From Clostridia bacterium (GTDB lineage: Bacteria; Bacillota; Clostridia; Oscillospirales; RGIG5299), in assembly GCA_017504945.1 (NCBI GenBank), contig JAFVQJ010000002.1, forward strand, positions 62,001 to 126,000: a DNA stretch of 64,000 nt, given 5' to 3'. A program made the position numbers and the translations under genes. The notes under the pieces were generated by a model that was given only the letters and a program-made list of their open reading frames with translations, was not told the origin of the DNA and ran no database searches. This document shows, one piece after another, positions 50,606 through 59,401 of the stretch (the stretch's first letter is position 1; every line of letters begins with the position of its first letter).

Positions 50606-50965
50606 ATGGCTTGGAGCTTTAATTCCGACAAAGCGGTTTATTTGCAGATTGCGGAAAGAATCAAGAGGAAGGTCCTTTCTGGTGAATACGGCGCGGGAAG
50701 CCAGATTCCCACCGTGCGCCAGCTTGCGCTTGAGGCCGCCGTTAATCCGAATACCGTTCAGCACGCGTTTTCGGAGCTTGAAAACGAAGGAATAATAATT
50801 TCAAAGGGCACATTGGGTCGTTTCGTTACCGAAAATGCAGAGGTAATTGAGTTTTCAAGAAGAGAGCTTGCAAAAAGCCTTGCAAAGGAATTTTTGAAAA
50901 GCGTTAACGAGCTTTCATTTTCAAATGCGGACGCGATAGAAATACTGAAGGAGGAGGCAAAATGA
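50606..50965 (+). CDS. GntR-family (YtrA-type) repressor
   Basis: Regulator of 119 residues: winged helix-turn-helix (residues 10-75, IPTVRQLALEAAVNPNTVQHAF) and a short C-terminal helix instead of a ligand domain, which marks the YtrA subfamily. Members repress their own ABC transporter operon. AAGGAGG at 50592 fixes the ATG at 50606. The stop overlaps the ATPase gene. A perfect operator palindrome lies in its promoter. Confidence 0.92.
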   Translation: MAWSFNSDKAVYLQIAERIKRKVLSGEYGAGSQIPTVRQLALEAAVNPNTVQHAFSELENEGIIISKGTLGRFVTENAEVIEFSRRELAKSLAKEFLKSVNELSFSNADAIEILKEEAK

Positions 50966-51660
50966 TGGTACTTCAATGTAAAAACGTAACAAAGAGCTAT
51001 AAAAAAGGAGTTCCCGTTTTAAAGGACTTTAATTTAGAGGTTGAATCCGGAAAAATAATAGGGCTTTTAGGTCCCAACGGTTGCGGTAAGTCAACCCTTA
51101 TCAAGCTTATTTCAGGACTTTTGCAGCCCGATTCGGGCAAGATAACCGTTTGCGGCGAGGAGATAGGCGAAAAGAGCAAGGCGCTCGTTTCCTATCTTCC
51201 CGAAAGATGCTATTTCAGCCCGTCGATGAAATTGAGAGAGCTTGTTGCATTTTTCTCCGATTTTTACACCGATTTCGATGCCGCACGTGCCGAGGCGCTT
51301 ATAAAAGACCTGAAAATCGATATAAATTCAAATCTTAAGTCGCTTTCAAAGGGCACGAAGGAAAAGGTGCTTCTTATAATGGTGATGTCGCGCCGCGCCC
51401 GTCTTTATTTGCTTGACGAGCCGATAGCGGGTGTTGACCCTGCGGCAAGAGATTATATTCTCGGCACCATCGTAAGTAATTACGACCCCGAGGCAACAAT
51501 TATAATCACAACCCATCTCATAACCGATATAGAGCAGGTGCTCGATGAGTTCGTTTTCCTTTCCTACGGCGGAGAGATACTCAAAACCGGAAACGCCGAA
51601 GAGGCGAGAAACGAAAGCGGAAAATCGCTAAACGAGCTATTTAAGGAGGTATTCCGATGA
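50962..51660 (+). CDS. ABC transporter ATP-binding protein
   Basis: Nucleotide-binding subunit of 232 residues: Walker A GPNGCGKST near residue 37, signature LSKGTKEK near 131, Walker B LYLLDEPIAGVDP near 150 and a switch His (ITTHL). It belongs to the drug/peptide-export or bacitracin-type group regulated by YtrA-like repressors. It overlaps gntR and the permease gene by four bases each. Confidence 0.93.
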   Translation: MMVLQCKNVTKSYKKGVPVLKDFNLEVESGKIIGLLGPNGCGKSTLIKLISGLLQPDSGKITVCGEEIGEKSKALVSYLPERCYFSPSMKLRELVAFFSDFYTDFDAARAEALIKDLKIDINSNLKSLSKGTKEKVLLIMVMSRRARLYLLDEPIAGVDPAARDYILGTIVSNYDPEATIIITTHLITDIEQVLDEFVFLSYGGEILKTGNAEEARNESGKSLNELFKEVFR

Positions 51661-52502
51661 TCAGAAAGCTTTTAAAATACGACTTTAAGGAAATGATGCG
51701 GTTTTGGCTGATAGCGGCAATAACTACGGCGGTCCTTTCCGTCATAGGCTGCGGCTGTGCAAACGTTGTTTCCTGTTATCAAAAATACCCCGAGGCAATT
51801 ATAATCCTTTCTTGGATATTCCTTGCGATAGTCGGCCTTTCCTATCTGGCATTTTCAATAGTGGCAATAATAATTGTCTTTGCAAGGTTTTATAAAAACC
51901 TCTTTACCGATGAAGGCTATTTGACATTTACCCTGCCGATAAAGAAAATAACGGTTTTAAATTCAAAGATAATATCGGGATTTTCGATACTTTTCGCAAC
52001 CTCGGCGGTGATTTTTGCCGAAATATGCCTTATTCTTCACTTTGTGATAATAGGAGGTTCTCCGTCAGATTCTAGCACAGGTGCGATCGGTATAAGAATT
52101 ATTTGGGAACTTATAAACGCCCTTGTTGTTGACGGATACGAATTGGCGTTTTCAATAAACGCTTTGCTTGTATTTTTAACGAGTATTGCGGCAACTCTTT
52201 TTAAGCTTCTTTTTATCTACGTATGTATAACGATAGGAAGCATAGTTGCAAAAAAAGCAAAGGTTGCTTTTGCAATCGCATTTTACTATATCGCATCAAG
52301 CAGCTTCGGAACGTTGATGGGCATACTTTATACGATGGTCGTTCCTTTCCTTGTTGAAAGAACAACTCAGATATCTAAGGGTGCGGGAATTGCTGTGGGC
52401 GTGCTCATCTTTTCGGCGGTCTTTCTTACGGTTTTGCTTGGCTGTGCTTTTTGCTACGCCTTTTTGAATAAGGCTATTGACCGCAAATTGAATCTTGCGT
52501 AA
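51657..52502 (+). CDS. ABC transporter permease
   Basis: Membrane protein of 281 residues with about six transmembrane segments, beginning MIRKLLKYDFKEMMRFW, a typical start of ABC-2-like permeases. A GYLTFTLPIKK segment lies in the first cytoplasmic loop. Together with the preceding ATPase it forms an exporter, substrate unknown; cell-envelope stress or antimicrobial peptide response is common for this operon type. Confidence 0.8.
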   Translation: MIRKLLKYDFKEMMRFWLIAAITTAVLSVIGCGCANVVSCYQKYPEAIIILSWIFLAIVGLSYLAFSIVAIIIVFARFYKNLFTDEGYLTFTLPIKKITVLNSKIISGFSILFATSAVIFAEICLILHFVIIGGSPSDSSTGAIGIRIIWELINALVVDGYELAFSINALLVFLTSIAATLFKLLFIYVCITIGSIVAKKAKVAFAIAFYYIASSSFGTLMGILYTMVVPFLVERTTQISKGAGIAVGVLIFSAVFLTVLLGCAFCYAFLNKAIDRKLNLA

Positions 52503-52516
52503 AGGAGGCACTTTGT

Positions 52517-53395
52517 ATGAAAAAGATTTTAACCTTTATTTTTGTGGTGCTTTTATGCGTGGGCTTATGTCTTCCTGCTCTTGCCGCCGCACCGACGGCA
52601 ACCGTTTCCGACGATTTGAGAACTGTTTATTTTAATGAAACCGAGTATCTGAGGTTTAATGCCGAATATCTTGTTGATGATACTCGTCAAATGGTAAACG
52701 TAAAGCTCAGTGAATCGCAAAAAACGGAAATTAAAGAAGTAAAGCTTTATTCAGATTATACATATTGCGTTATTCGCGGAGTATTCAAATATGCCGACGG
52801 CACCGAATTGACTGCTTATTATATAATAAAAGATGCCTATTCCGATGCGGCAAAAATAATAAACGGAAAGAACGTTGAGGCTGTTATCAATTTTATAAAC
52901 GTACCCGATCTTACGGTAAATATGAATGGCCTTAAAAGCGGTTCAGAAGAATCCTTTTTAAGAGAAAACACAACTTTGACTTTTGACGTATATGCATACG
53001 CCGCAAACGGATACGTGAAATTCAAAATAGGCTATCTTGCAGTGTATAAGGGCAACTATTACTATTGCGATTATGCGGAAAATGAGGAAAATTCCGGCTC
53101 GGTACCGAAAGCGCGGCTTGTTCATCCCAGCAGCGACCTTTATAAGAAGATCGACGCCTCGGTAAACGATTACTACAATACAGGCTTCGGCTTTTTGTAT
53201 TACGACGATCTCGTTACCGTAATAGCAATAATTCTGCTGCTGTTGCTCTTTATCGTTGCACCTGCCGTAATAGCGGTAATATTTACCGTTTTGGCAATCA
53301 TAAAAAAAGGCACATACAGAAAAATTTATATAGTAATTGCCTCGCTTTCTGCGGCATTGCTTATCGTTTCGGTTATAATTTCTGTAATTATCTAA
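52517..53395 (+). CDS. exported protein with two C-terminal membrane helices
   Basis: Protein of 292 residues not recognised as a known family. A signal peptide ends near LPALAAAP (about residue 25). An extracellular beta-rich domain follows (about 30-220; NETEYLRFNAEYL, VYKGNYYYCDYAENEEN), then two hydrophobic segments near 232-260 and 268-290. GGAGG precedes the ATG, 14 bases after the permease gene, so it is probably the fourth gene of the GntR-ABC operon and may be its accessory or sensor component. Confidence 0.65.
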   Translation: MKKILTFIFVVLLCVGLCLPALAAAPTATVSDDLRTVYFNETEYLRFNAEYLVDDTRQMVNVKLSESQKTEIKEVKLYSDYTYCVIRGVFKYADGTELTAYYIIKDAYSDAAKIINGKNVEAVINFINVPDLTVNMNGLKSGSEESFLRENTTLTFDVYAYAANGYVKFKIGYLAVYKGNYYYCDYAENEENSGSVPKARLVHPSSDLYKKIDASVNDYYNTGFGFLYYDDLVTVIAIILLLLLFIVAPAVIAVIFTVLAIIKKGTYRKIYIVIASLSAALLIVSVIISVII

Positions 53396-53408
53396 AAGAA
53401 AACAAAAC

Positions 53409-53442
53409 AAAAAAACGGCTGACATTCGTCAGCCGTTTTTTA
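53409..53442. terminator. bidirectional terminator between ABC operon and purC
   Basis: AAAAAACGGCTGAC and GTCAGCCGTTTTTT arms with an ATTC loop between convergent genes. Confidence 0.9.
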
Positions 53443-53449
53443 ATTCAAA

Positions 53450-54139
53450 TCAAAGACCTAACTTTGCAAGAAGCATCTTGGAGCAGTCGATCTGGTTGGG
53501 GATATTGCCGTTTTCGTCGCGCACTCTCCAGATGTCGGGGGTTATTTCGTCGGCAACGTACATCTTGCCGCTCTCATCGTAGCCGATCTCTATCTTAAAG
53601 TCGATAAGAGTAAGTCCCAAGGGGGCAAGCTCTGCCTTCAAGACCTCGCCGACGCGAACGAGAATATCGAGAGCCTCGCCGTACTGACCCTCCTTCAAAA
53701 GACCCTTCATAATGCAAAGACGCTCGGAGATAAGCGGATCACCCTGAATATCATCCTTAAGAGTAACCTCGGTGTAGGGCGGATCGAAAACGATGCCCTC
53801 CTCGAGAGTAAAGCGGCGGCACATGCTGCCTGCGGTGAAATAACGGAGAACGAATTCGAGCTTGGGAACGGTGAGCTTTTTTACCTGCATAAGACCCTTC
53901 TCAACGTCGGACGCGATGTGATGGGTGGGAATTCCGTTTTTCTCCATAAGCTCGAAGAAATACTTGGAAATTGCAAGACCTATCTTGCCTTTGCCCTCAA
54001 CGCTTCCGCCTACGGTGTTTGAGCCGGGATCGAAAACGCCGTTTTCGCCGGTGGCGCTGTCTTTGAATAAGAGGTGAACGATATTCTTTTCCTCATCGAG
54101 AAGAACGTCCTTGGTTTTACCGCTGTAAAGTGTTTTCAT
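53450..54139 (-). CDS. purC: SAICAR synthetase
   Basis: Phosphoribosylaminoimidazole-succinocarboxamide synthase of 229 residues, a step of purine synthesis. Recognised by LYSGKTKDVL at the start, LLFKDSATGENG, the RYFTAGSMCRRF block near residue 80 and the end LIDFKIEIGYDESGKMYVADEITPD (with DE metal residues). AAAGGAG precedes the ATG. It is the last gene of the purF-carA-guaA-purC run. Confidence 0.96.
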   Translation of the reverse strand: MKTLYSGKTKDVLLDEEKNIVHLLFKDSATGENGVFDPGSNTVGGSVEGKGKIGLAISKYFFELMEKNGIPTHHIASDVEKGLMQVKKLTVPKLEFVLRYFTAGSMCRRFTLEEGIVFDPPYTEVTLKDDIQGDPLISERLCIMKGLLKEGQYGEALDILVRVGEVLKAELAPLGLTLIDFKIEIGYDESGKMYVADEITPDIWRVRDENGNIPNQIDCSKMLLAKLGL

Positions 54140-54196
54140 AATTTTTAACTCCTTTAATGATTTATATATTGAAAAATTTTTTACGCTGTAAGCTTT

Positions 54197-55180
54197 TTAT
54201 TCCCACTCGATAGTGGCGGGAGCCTTGGGGCTTAAGTCGTAGAGAACGCGGCAAACGCCGGGGACCTCTGCAAGAATTCTGTCGGTTATTTTTTTAAGCA
54301 CTGCCCAATCGAGCTCGGGAACGGTTGCCGACATAGCGTCAACGGTGTTGACGGCACGGATTATTACGGGCCAATCGAAAACTCGTTTGCCCTCTCTTAC
54401 GCCGGTGGAGCGGAAATCGGGAACGACGGTGAAGAACTGCCAGACCTTATCGGTAAGTCCTGCTTTGTTAAATTCTTCTCTTAAAATAGCGTCGGACTCG
54501 CGAAGAGCGTGAAGTCTGTCGCGTGTAATGGCACCGGTGCAACGAACGCCGAGACCGGGGCCGGGGAAGGGCTGACGGTCGACCATAGCGGCGGGAAGAC
54601 CGAGAGCCTTGCCCACAACTCTTACCTCGTCCTTATAAAGAAGCTTTATAGGCTCAACAAGGCCTTCAAACTGTATATCGTCGGGAAGACCGCCTACGTT
54701 GTGGTGAGCCTTAACGCCGTCGCTTTCGAGAATGTCGGGGTAGATGGTGCCCTGTGCAAGAAATGAGATGCCCTCTAATTTTCTTGCCTCCTCCTCGAAT
54801 ACGCGCACGAACTCGCCGCCGATTATCTTTCTCTTTGTTTCGGGGTCGAAAACGCCCTCGAGCTTATCGAGAAAACGGTCGGTGGCGTCGATGTAAACGA
54901 GGTTGGCGTCGAGCTGATTTCTGAAAACCTCAACTACGTCCTCGCTTTCGCCCTTGCGCATAAGGCCGTGGTTGACGTGAACGCAAACGAGCTGTTTTCC
55001 TATTGCTTTTATAAGAAGCGCGGCAACGACGGAGCTGTCAACTCCGCCCGAAAGTGCAAGGAGCACCTTCTTGCTTCCGACCTGCGCTCTTACAGCCGCT
55101 ACCTGCTCGTCGATAAAGGCGGCGGCAAGCTCGGGTGTGTTTATTCTTTTCATATTGTCGGGTCTTTTGTTGGAATCCAT
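54197..55180 (-). CDS. guaA: GMP synthase ATP-pyrophosphatase subunit (no glutaminase domain)
   Basis: Protein of 327 residues corresponding only to the ATP-PPase and dimerisation parts of GMP synthase. The PP-motif LALSGGVDSSV is at about residue 41, YPDILESDG and RQPFPGPGLGVRC follow, and the end KAPATIEWE is typical. Complete bacterial GuaA is about 510 residues with an N-terminal class I glutaminase; that is absent, as in the two-subunit archaeal enzyme. It lies 24 bases after carA. GGAGG supports the ATG at 55180. The amidotransferase partner must be elsewhere, or ammonia is used. Confidence 0.92.
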   Translation of the reverse strand: MDSNKRPDNMKRINTPELAAAFIDEQVAAVRAQVGSKKVLLALSGGVDSSVVAALLIKAIGKQLVCVHVNHGLMRKGESEDVVEVFRNQLDANLVYIDATDRFLDKLEGVFDPETKRKIIGGEFVRVFEEEARKLEGISFLAQGTIYPDILESDGVKAHHNVGGLPDDIQFEGLVEPIKLLYKDEVRVVGKALGLPAAMVDRQPFPGPGLGVRCTGAITRDRLHALRESDAILREEFNKAGLTDKVWQFFTVVPDFRSTGVREGKRVFDWPVIIRAVNTVDAMSATVPELDWAVLKKITDRILAEVPGVCRVLYDLSPKAPATIEWE

Positions 55181-55204
55181 ATATTTTAACCTCCTAAAAG
55201 ATGA

Positions 55205-56281
55205 TTATTTCATCATTGCAATAAACTTGTCGAAAAGGAAAAGGGTATCAAGCGGTCCTGCCGCTGCCTCGGGATGAAACTGAACGGTAATTGCGGGAAT
55301 ATTTTTATATTCAATTCCCTCGACCGTCTTATCGTTTTCGTTTATCCAAAGAGTTTTTACCTTCGGGTCGTTTTCGTCGCACTCTATTGCGTAGCCGTGA
55401 CCCTGCGAGGTGATATAAACTCTGCCGTTTTCAAGGCATCTTACCGGCTGATTTCCGCCGTGATGACCGTATTCAAGCTTTTTGGAGCCAAATCCGTTTG
55501 CAAGAGCAAAGAGCTGATGACCTATGCAGATTCCGAAGGTGGGAATCTTTGCCTCCTTCAGCTCGGAGAGCATTTTAATGACCTCGGGATTTTCGCTCGG
55601 GTCGCCGGGGCCGTTGGAGAGGACGATGCCGTCGGGCTTTGCCTTGATTATTTCGGCGGCGGTTACGTCGTAGGGATAAACGGTTACCTCACAGCCTCTT
55701 TCGGTGAGCTTTGAGATAATACTCTTTCTCACGCCGAAATCTATAAGAGAAACGGAGTATTTCTTTTCGCCCTCGGCGGCTACCGTATATTTTTCCTTAG
55801 TTGAAACGGCGGGAACTGCGCCCGTTACCTTAAACTGCTTTATTTTCTTAAGAGCCGCCTCCATATCTGCGGGAAGCTCCGAGCAAAGCATCATATTCAT
55901 AGTACCCTGCTCGCGAATTATTTTGGTAAGGGCTCTCGTGTCTATTCCCTTGATGCCGGGAATGCCGCGCTCCTCCAAAAGAGCGGAAAGGGTGCCCTTA
56001 CATCTGAAATTGGAGGGCGTTTCGCACATCTCGCGGACGATATACGCCGAAACGGTTATATCCTTTCCCTCAAAATCCTCGGGAATAACGCCGTAGTTTC
56101 CTATAATGGGGAAGGTCTGCACGATGGCAGAGCCGTAGGCGCCCTTGTCGGTGAGAGTTTCGAGATATCCAACAACTCCGGTGGAGAAGGAAAGCTCGGC
56201 GATAACTTCCTTTTTTGCGCCTATTCTTTTGCCCTTGAATATTTTTCCGTTTTCAAGAATTATGTAAGCGGTATTTTCCAT
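55205..56281 (-). CDS. carA: carbamoyl-phosphate synthase small subunit
   Basis: Glutaminase subunit of 358 residues. The N-terminal domain contains STGVVGYLETLTD and IVQTFPLIGNYG-like IVQTFPIIGNYG; the class I amidotransferase domain has the catalytic Cys in FGICIGHQLFA near residue 244 and the His/Glu pair in QFHPEAAAGP near 328. The large subunit gene carB is not adjacent. The gene sits between purF and guaA in a nucleotide operon. Confidence 0.95.
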   Translation of the reverse strand: MENTAYIILENGKIFKGKRIGAKKEVIAELSFSTGVVGYLETLTDKGAYGSAIVQTFPIIGNYGVIPEDFEGKDITVSAYIVREMCETPSNFRCKGTLSALLEERGIPGIKGIDTRALTKIIREQGTMNMMLCSELPADMEAALKKIKQFKVTGAVPAVSTKEKYTVAAEGEKKYSVSLIDFGVRKSIISKLTERGCEVTVYPYDVTAAEIIKAKPDGIVLSNGPGDPSENPEVIKMLSELKEAKIPTFGICIGHQLFALANGFGSKKLEYGHHGGNQPVRCLENGRVYITSQGHGYAIECDENDPKVKTLWINENDKTVEGIEYKNIPAITVQFHPEAAAGPLDTLFLFDKFIAMMK

Positions 56282-56295
56282 TTTTACATCTCCCG

Positions 56296-57684
56296 TTAAT
56301 TTTTCTTTACGCCGTATTCACCGTTGAAGCAGCCCAAGCAGAAGGGAAGATTACAGCCGCTGCAGGCGTCGACGAGTCCCTCAAGGCTTATATAGGCGAG
56401 AGTGTCGGCATTGAAAAGCTCTCTTATCTCGTCGATAGTCTTGTGATTTGCAACGAGGGTGGATTCGTCGCCAACGTCGGTTCCGTAGCTGCAGGAGTGG
56501 ATAAAGGGCGGCGACGAGATACGTAAGTGTACCTCCTTGGCGCCTGCCTTGCGAAGAAGGTCTATCGTCTTTCCGCCGGTGGTGCCTCTTACTATCGAGT
56601 CGTCGCAGACGACTATTCTTTTGCCCTCAACGTTGAAGGCAACGGGATTCAATTTCATTCTTACCGCGTTTGCTCTTTCGGCTTGGGTGGGGAAGATAAA
56701 GCTTCTGCCGATATAGCGGTTTTTATTAAAGCCCGAAACATAAGGCAATCCGCTTTCAAAGGCGTAGCCCATTGCGGCTTCAAGACCGCTGTCGGGCACA
56801 CCGCAGACGCAATCGGCATCGGTGGGACATTCTCTTGCAAGACGTCTGCCCATTTCGTAGCGCGCCTTGAAGACGGAAAGTCCGTCAATTACCGAGTCGG
56901 GACGGGCGAAATACACGTATTCGAATATGCAAAGACCGAGCGTTTCGGATTCGAGCGGCACAGAGCTGTTTACTATCTCGCCGTTTTGCGCAACAACGAC
57001 CTCGCCGGGCTTTACGTCGCGAAGAAGCTCAAAGCCGCAGGTGTCGAGCGCGCTCGTTTCGGAGGCAAATATTATGCCCTTTTCGCTTTTGCCTATGCAA
57101 AGGGGACGGTAGCCGTTGGGATCTCTTACCGCAATTACCTTGCCGTCACAGCCCATGACGGTAAGACAGAAGGCGCCCTCAAGCTCGCTCGCGGCGGCTA
57201 CCACCGATTTTTCGGTGCAGTTCAGCGTTACGTTGTGATAGGCGATGAGAGCGGCTATAACGTCGCAGTGAGATGAGGCGGCAAAGGAAACGCCCACTGC
57301 CGCAAGCTTCTCGTGGAGCTTATCTATGTTGGTTATATTTCCGTTTAAGCAAACGGCAATTCTGCCGGTGAGATATTCCTTTACTATCGGTTGAACGTTT
57401 GCGTGGGTAGCGCTTCCCTTGGTGGAATAGCGGGTATGACCCACCGCGTTGTAGCTGCCCGAAAGTCTTTCCATAGTCTTTTTATCAAAGACCTCACTTA
57501 CAAGACCCTCATTCTTGTGGTATAAAATATTGTTTCCTTCGGTGACCGCGATACCGGCACTCTCCTGACCTCTGTGCTGAAGCGCAATAAGACCGTTGTA
57601 AGTAAGGCTTGCCGCATCGGGCGTTTTCAAGGATGCGCCGAAGACTGCGCACTCCTCGTGAAGCTTGTCTGATCGTAAAAACAC
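56296..57684 (-). CDS. purF: amidophosphoribosyltransferase
   Basis: First enzyme of purine synthesis (462 residues). The nucleophile Cys12 follows an 11-residue propeptide (LHEE/CAVFG), as in Bacillus subtilis, so processing is expected. The PRPP motif is VVCDDSIVRGTT near residue 348, and cysteines in CVCGVPDSG and CSGCNLPFCLGC fit the [4Fe-4S] type. The start is GTG with GGGGGAA upstream. It leads the operon purF-carA-guaA-purC. Confidence 0.96.
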   Translation of the reverse strand: MFLRSDKLHEECAVFGASLKTPDAASLTYNGLIALQHRGQESAGIAVTEGNNILYHKNEGLVSEVFDKKTMERLSGSYNAVGHTRYSTKGSATHANVQPIVKEYLTGRIAVCLNGNITNIDKLHEKLAAVGVSFAASSHCDVIAALIAYHNVTLNCTEKSVVAAASELEGAFCLTVMGCDGKVIAVRDPNGYRPLCIGKSEKGIIFASETSALDTCGFELLRDVKPGEVVVAQNGEIVNSSVPLESETLGLCIFEYVYFARPDSVIDGLSVFKARYEMGRRLARECPTDADCVCGVPDSGLEAAMGYAFESGLPYVSGFNKNRYIGRSFIFPTQAERANAVRMKLNPVAFNVEGKRIVVCDDSIVRGTTGGKTIDLLRKAGAKEVHLRISSPPFIHSCSYGTDVGDESTLVANHKTIDEIRELFNADTLAYISLEGLVDACSGCNLPFCLGCFNGEYGVKKN

Positions 57685-57717
57685 GGTGATTCCCCCACAG
57701 TAAAAATATATTTGCGA

Positions 57718-57788
57718 GCTTCAAAAAGCTGAAGCATTATTTAAAAATCATAATAGAATATTATACTACAAAAGTTATATATTGACAA
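57718..57788 (-). promoter_or_regulatory. promoter and leader hairpin of purF
   Basis: Minus strand TTGTCA (57788-57783), 17-bp spacer, TATAAT (57765-57760). The leader has a small hairpin GCTTCA-GCTTTT-TGAAGC (57718-57735). No PurR box or purine riboswitch is visible. Confidence 0.65.
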
Positions 57789-57820
57789 TAGAAAATGCAA
57801 GAAAAAATGAAGCGGAAAAT

Positions 57821-57853
57821 AAAAAATATCCGACCGCAGTCGGATATTTTTAA
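57821..57853 (-). terminator. terminator of the zinc-ribbon gene at 57858
   Basis: AAAAATATCCGAC and GTCGGATATTTTT arms with a CGCA loop. Confidence 0.85.
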
Positions 57854-57857
57854 GTAG

Positions 57858-58235
57858 TTAAACGGGTGTGGCGCCTGACATAAGGAGAATTGCAAAAATG
57901 TAAAAGATAATGTAAAATACGAAAATTGCCGCAAATCCCGCAACGGAGATAATGTTGAGCACCTTTGCGATCTTGAGCATTCTCTGCTCCTCTTCTGCTG
58001 TGCGTGAGTCCTTTGCGTGAATGGTAACGATAGCCGCAATAAGACCGAGCATAGTGCAAAGGAAGGTGTTGATTATTGAAAAAACGAGCATTCCGGTGTT
58101 GAGAACGCCGCTTGATGCAGTGGGAGCCTCGGGCTCTGTAGGTACTACAGCCTGCACCTCTGCCTGTGTGCCGCAGCTTGCGCAAAACAGTGCGCCGTTT
58201 TCAAGCTCTGAGCCGCATTTTTGACAAAACGCCAT
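57858..58235 (-). CDS. zinc-ribbon membrane protein
   Basis: Protein of 125 residues: an N-terminal zinc ribbon (CQKCG at 4-8, CASCG near 18), a short linker and two hydrophobic stretches (about 43-68 and 88-120). Function is unknown; zinc-ribbon plus helices is a common architecture in Clostridia. It is preceded by a promoter (58267-58295) and closely resembles the next upstream gene in layout. Confidence 0.75.
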   Translation of the reverse strand: MAFCQKCGSELENGALFCASCGTQAEVQAVVPTEPEAPTASSGVLNTGMLVFSIINTFLCTMLGLIAAIVTIHAKDSRTAEEEQRMLKIAKVLNIISVAGFAAIFVFYIIFYIFAILLMSGATPV

Positions 58236-58266
58236 ACGATTTCCTTCTTTCTGCTCTGATGTATAT

Positions 58267-58295
58267 ATTATACTACAAAATTTTCCGTTTTACAA
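58267..58295 (-). promoter_or_regulatory. promoter of the zinc-ribbon gene
   Basis: Minus strand TTGTAA (58295-58290), 17-bp spacer, TATAAT (58272-58267). Confidence 0.75.
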
Positions 58296-58315
58296 CAGGA
58301 ATTGATAAAAAATTT

Positions 58316-58789
58316 TTAATAAAGACTGCCGTTCATGTCGCTGTTCATCATTTCCCCAATTCCCGTTATTAAAAGAAAAATGATCCACAGCACGAAAACG
58401 GAAATTGCAATAATATTTACTATAAGCGACATTTTGCAAAGATTTTTTCCCTGCGAAACGGGCTTGTTCATTGCAAGAGAGGTGGCAATTATGCCCCAAA
58501 TGCCGAGCGCAAGAGAGATCGGGTTGCAAAAGCAGCAACCGAAAGCGCCCAAAACGGTGTTGATTATTGAAAAGGTGAGGAGTCCGGCCGAAAGACCTTG
58601 CTTATCCTCGGGTGCGGCTGCTGCCGCGGGTGCGGGAGCGGGAACGGGCACGGGAGCGGGAGTCGGTGTTGCCTCGGGAGCAACCTCGGGTGCGGGAGCA
58701 GTCGGTGCTTTATCCAAAAACTTTCCGCAGTTTCTGCAGAATTTATCGTCGGCAGTAAGCTTATTGCCGCAGTGTGAACAAAAACTCAT
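58316..58789 (-). CDS. zinc-ribbon, Pro/Ala-rich linker membrane protein
   Basis: Protein of 157 residues. The zinc ribbon CSHCG (4-8) / CRNCG (18-22) is followed by a 35-residue Pro-Ala-rich linker (alternating PAP and PVP) and a two-helix membrane region similar to DUF4190 (LLTFSIINTVLGAFGCCFCNPISLA is too long to quote fully; helices near 75-105 and 120-145). GGAG lies 8 bases before the ATG at 58789. It is 13 bases downstream of the DUF2752 gene and co-transcribed with it. Confidence 0.75.
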   Translation of the reverse strand: MSFCSHCGNKLTADDKFCRNCGKFLDKAPTAPAPEVAPEATPTPAPVPVPAPAPAAAAAPEDKQGLSAGLLTFSIINTVLGAFGCCFCNPISLALGIWGIIATSLAMNKPVSQGKNLCKMSLIVNIIAISVFVLWIIFLLITGIGEMMNSDMNGSLY

Positions 58790-58802
58790 TTTAATACTCC
58801 TT

Positions 58803-59219
58803 TCACGGTGCAAGTAAATTGAACGGAAAAAACGGGATATTTCGCAATATCCAGAATATAAAGATCGAGGCAACTATCGCAACGGCAAGCCTGATGCTTA
58901 ACTTAAAAAACGGAAGGATATCCTTCCCCACAAGGTAAAAAACAAGCATTTTTACGGCGTAATAAGCTAAAAACGGTGCAAATATCACGGCGAGCGGATT
59001 GTGCGAAAAGGCGCTTGCAAAATCGAGAGCAAGAATATCCCTTGCCGCCCTTCCGGTGCCGCAGCCGGGGCAGTAAAGTCCGGTAATTTCATAAAAGAAG
59101 CATGGGACCTTTACGTAGCCGTTTGCAAGAAGATATGCGCCGAAGACAACGGTTAAAAGTGCCAAGACCGTTAAAATTATCCTCACGGGAAGAGAAAAGA
59201 AAAATTTTTTTAGCTTCAA
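58803..59219 (-). CDS. DUF2752 membrane protein
   Basis: Membrane protein of 138 residues with about three helices and the family motif GLYCPGCGTGRA near residue 47. Function is unknown. The frame starts with TTG at 59219, with AAGG about 13 bases upstream; the exact start is uncertain. It forms an operon with the downstream zinc-ribbon membrane protein, a pairing suggesting a common membrane role. Confidence 0.75.
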   Translation of the reverse strand: MKLKKFFFSLPVRIILTVLALLTVVFGAYLLANGYVKVPCFFYEITGLYCPGCGTGRAARDILALDFASAFSHNPLAVIFAPFLAYYAVKMLVFYLVGKDILPFFKLSIRLAVAIVASIFIFWILRNIPFFPFNLLAP

Positions 59220-59327
59220 AGCCGTTCACAACCTTACTTTGATAGTAAAATTATATTATAAAACGCCGTATTTTTCAATAGAAAGACGGCATTTTTTCTA
59301 TTTAACAAAAAATTTATATTAAAAAAA

Positions 59328-59356
59328 TTGCACTTACGGAAAAAATATTATATAAT
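59328..59356 (+). promoter_or_regulatory. promoter of recJ-rel
   Basis: TTGCAC (59328-59333), 17-bp spacer, TATAAT (59351-59356). Confidence 0.75.
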
Positions 59357-59401
59357 AATATACTATGGAAAAGTTTTATCTTTAAAAAGCAGGTACAAAA
59401 A

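Noticed and set aside
57685-57760. Purine riboswitch or PurR box before purF
   Set aside because: The leader of about 70 bases has only a six-bp hairpin and lacks the conserved riboswitch core.
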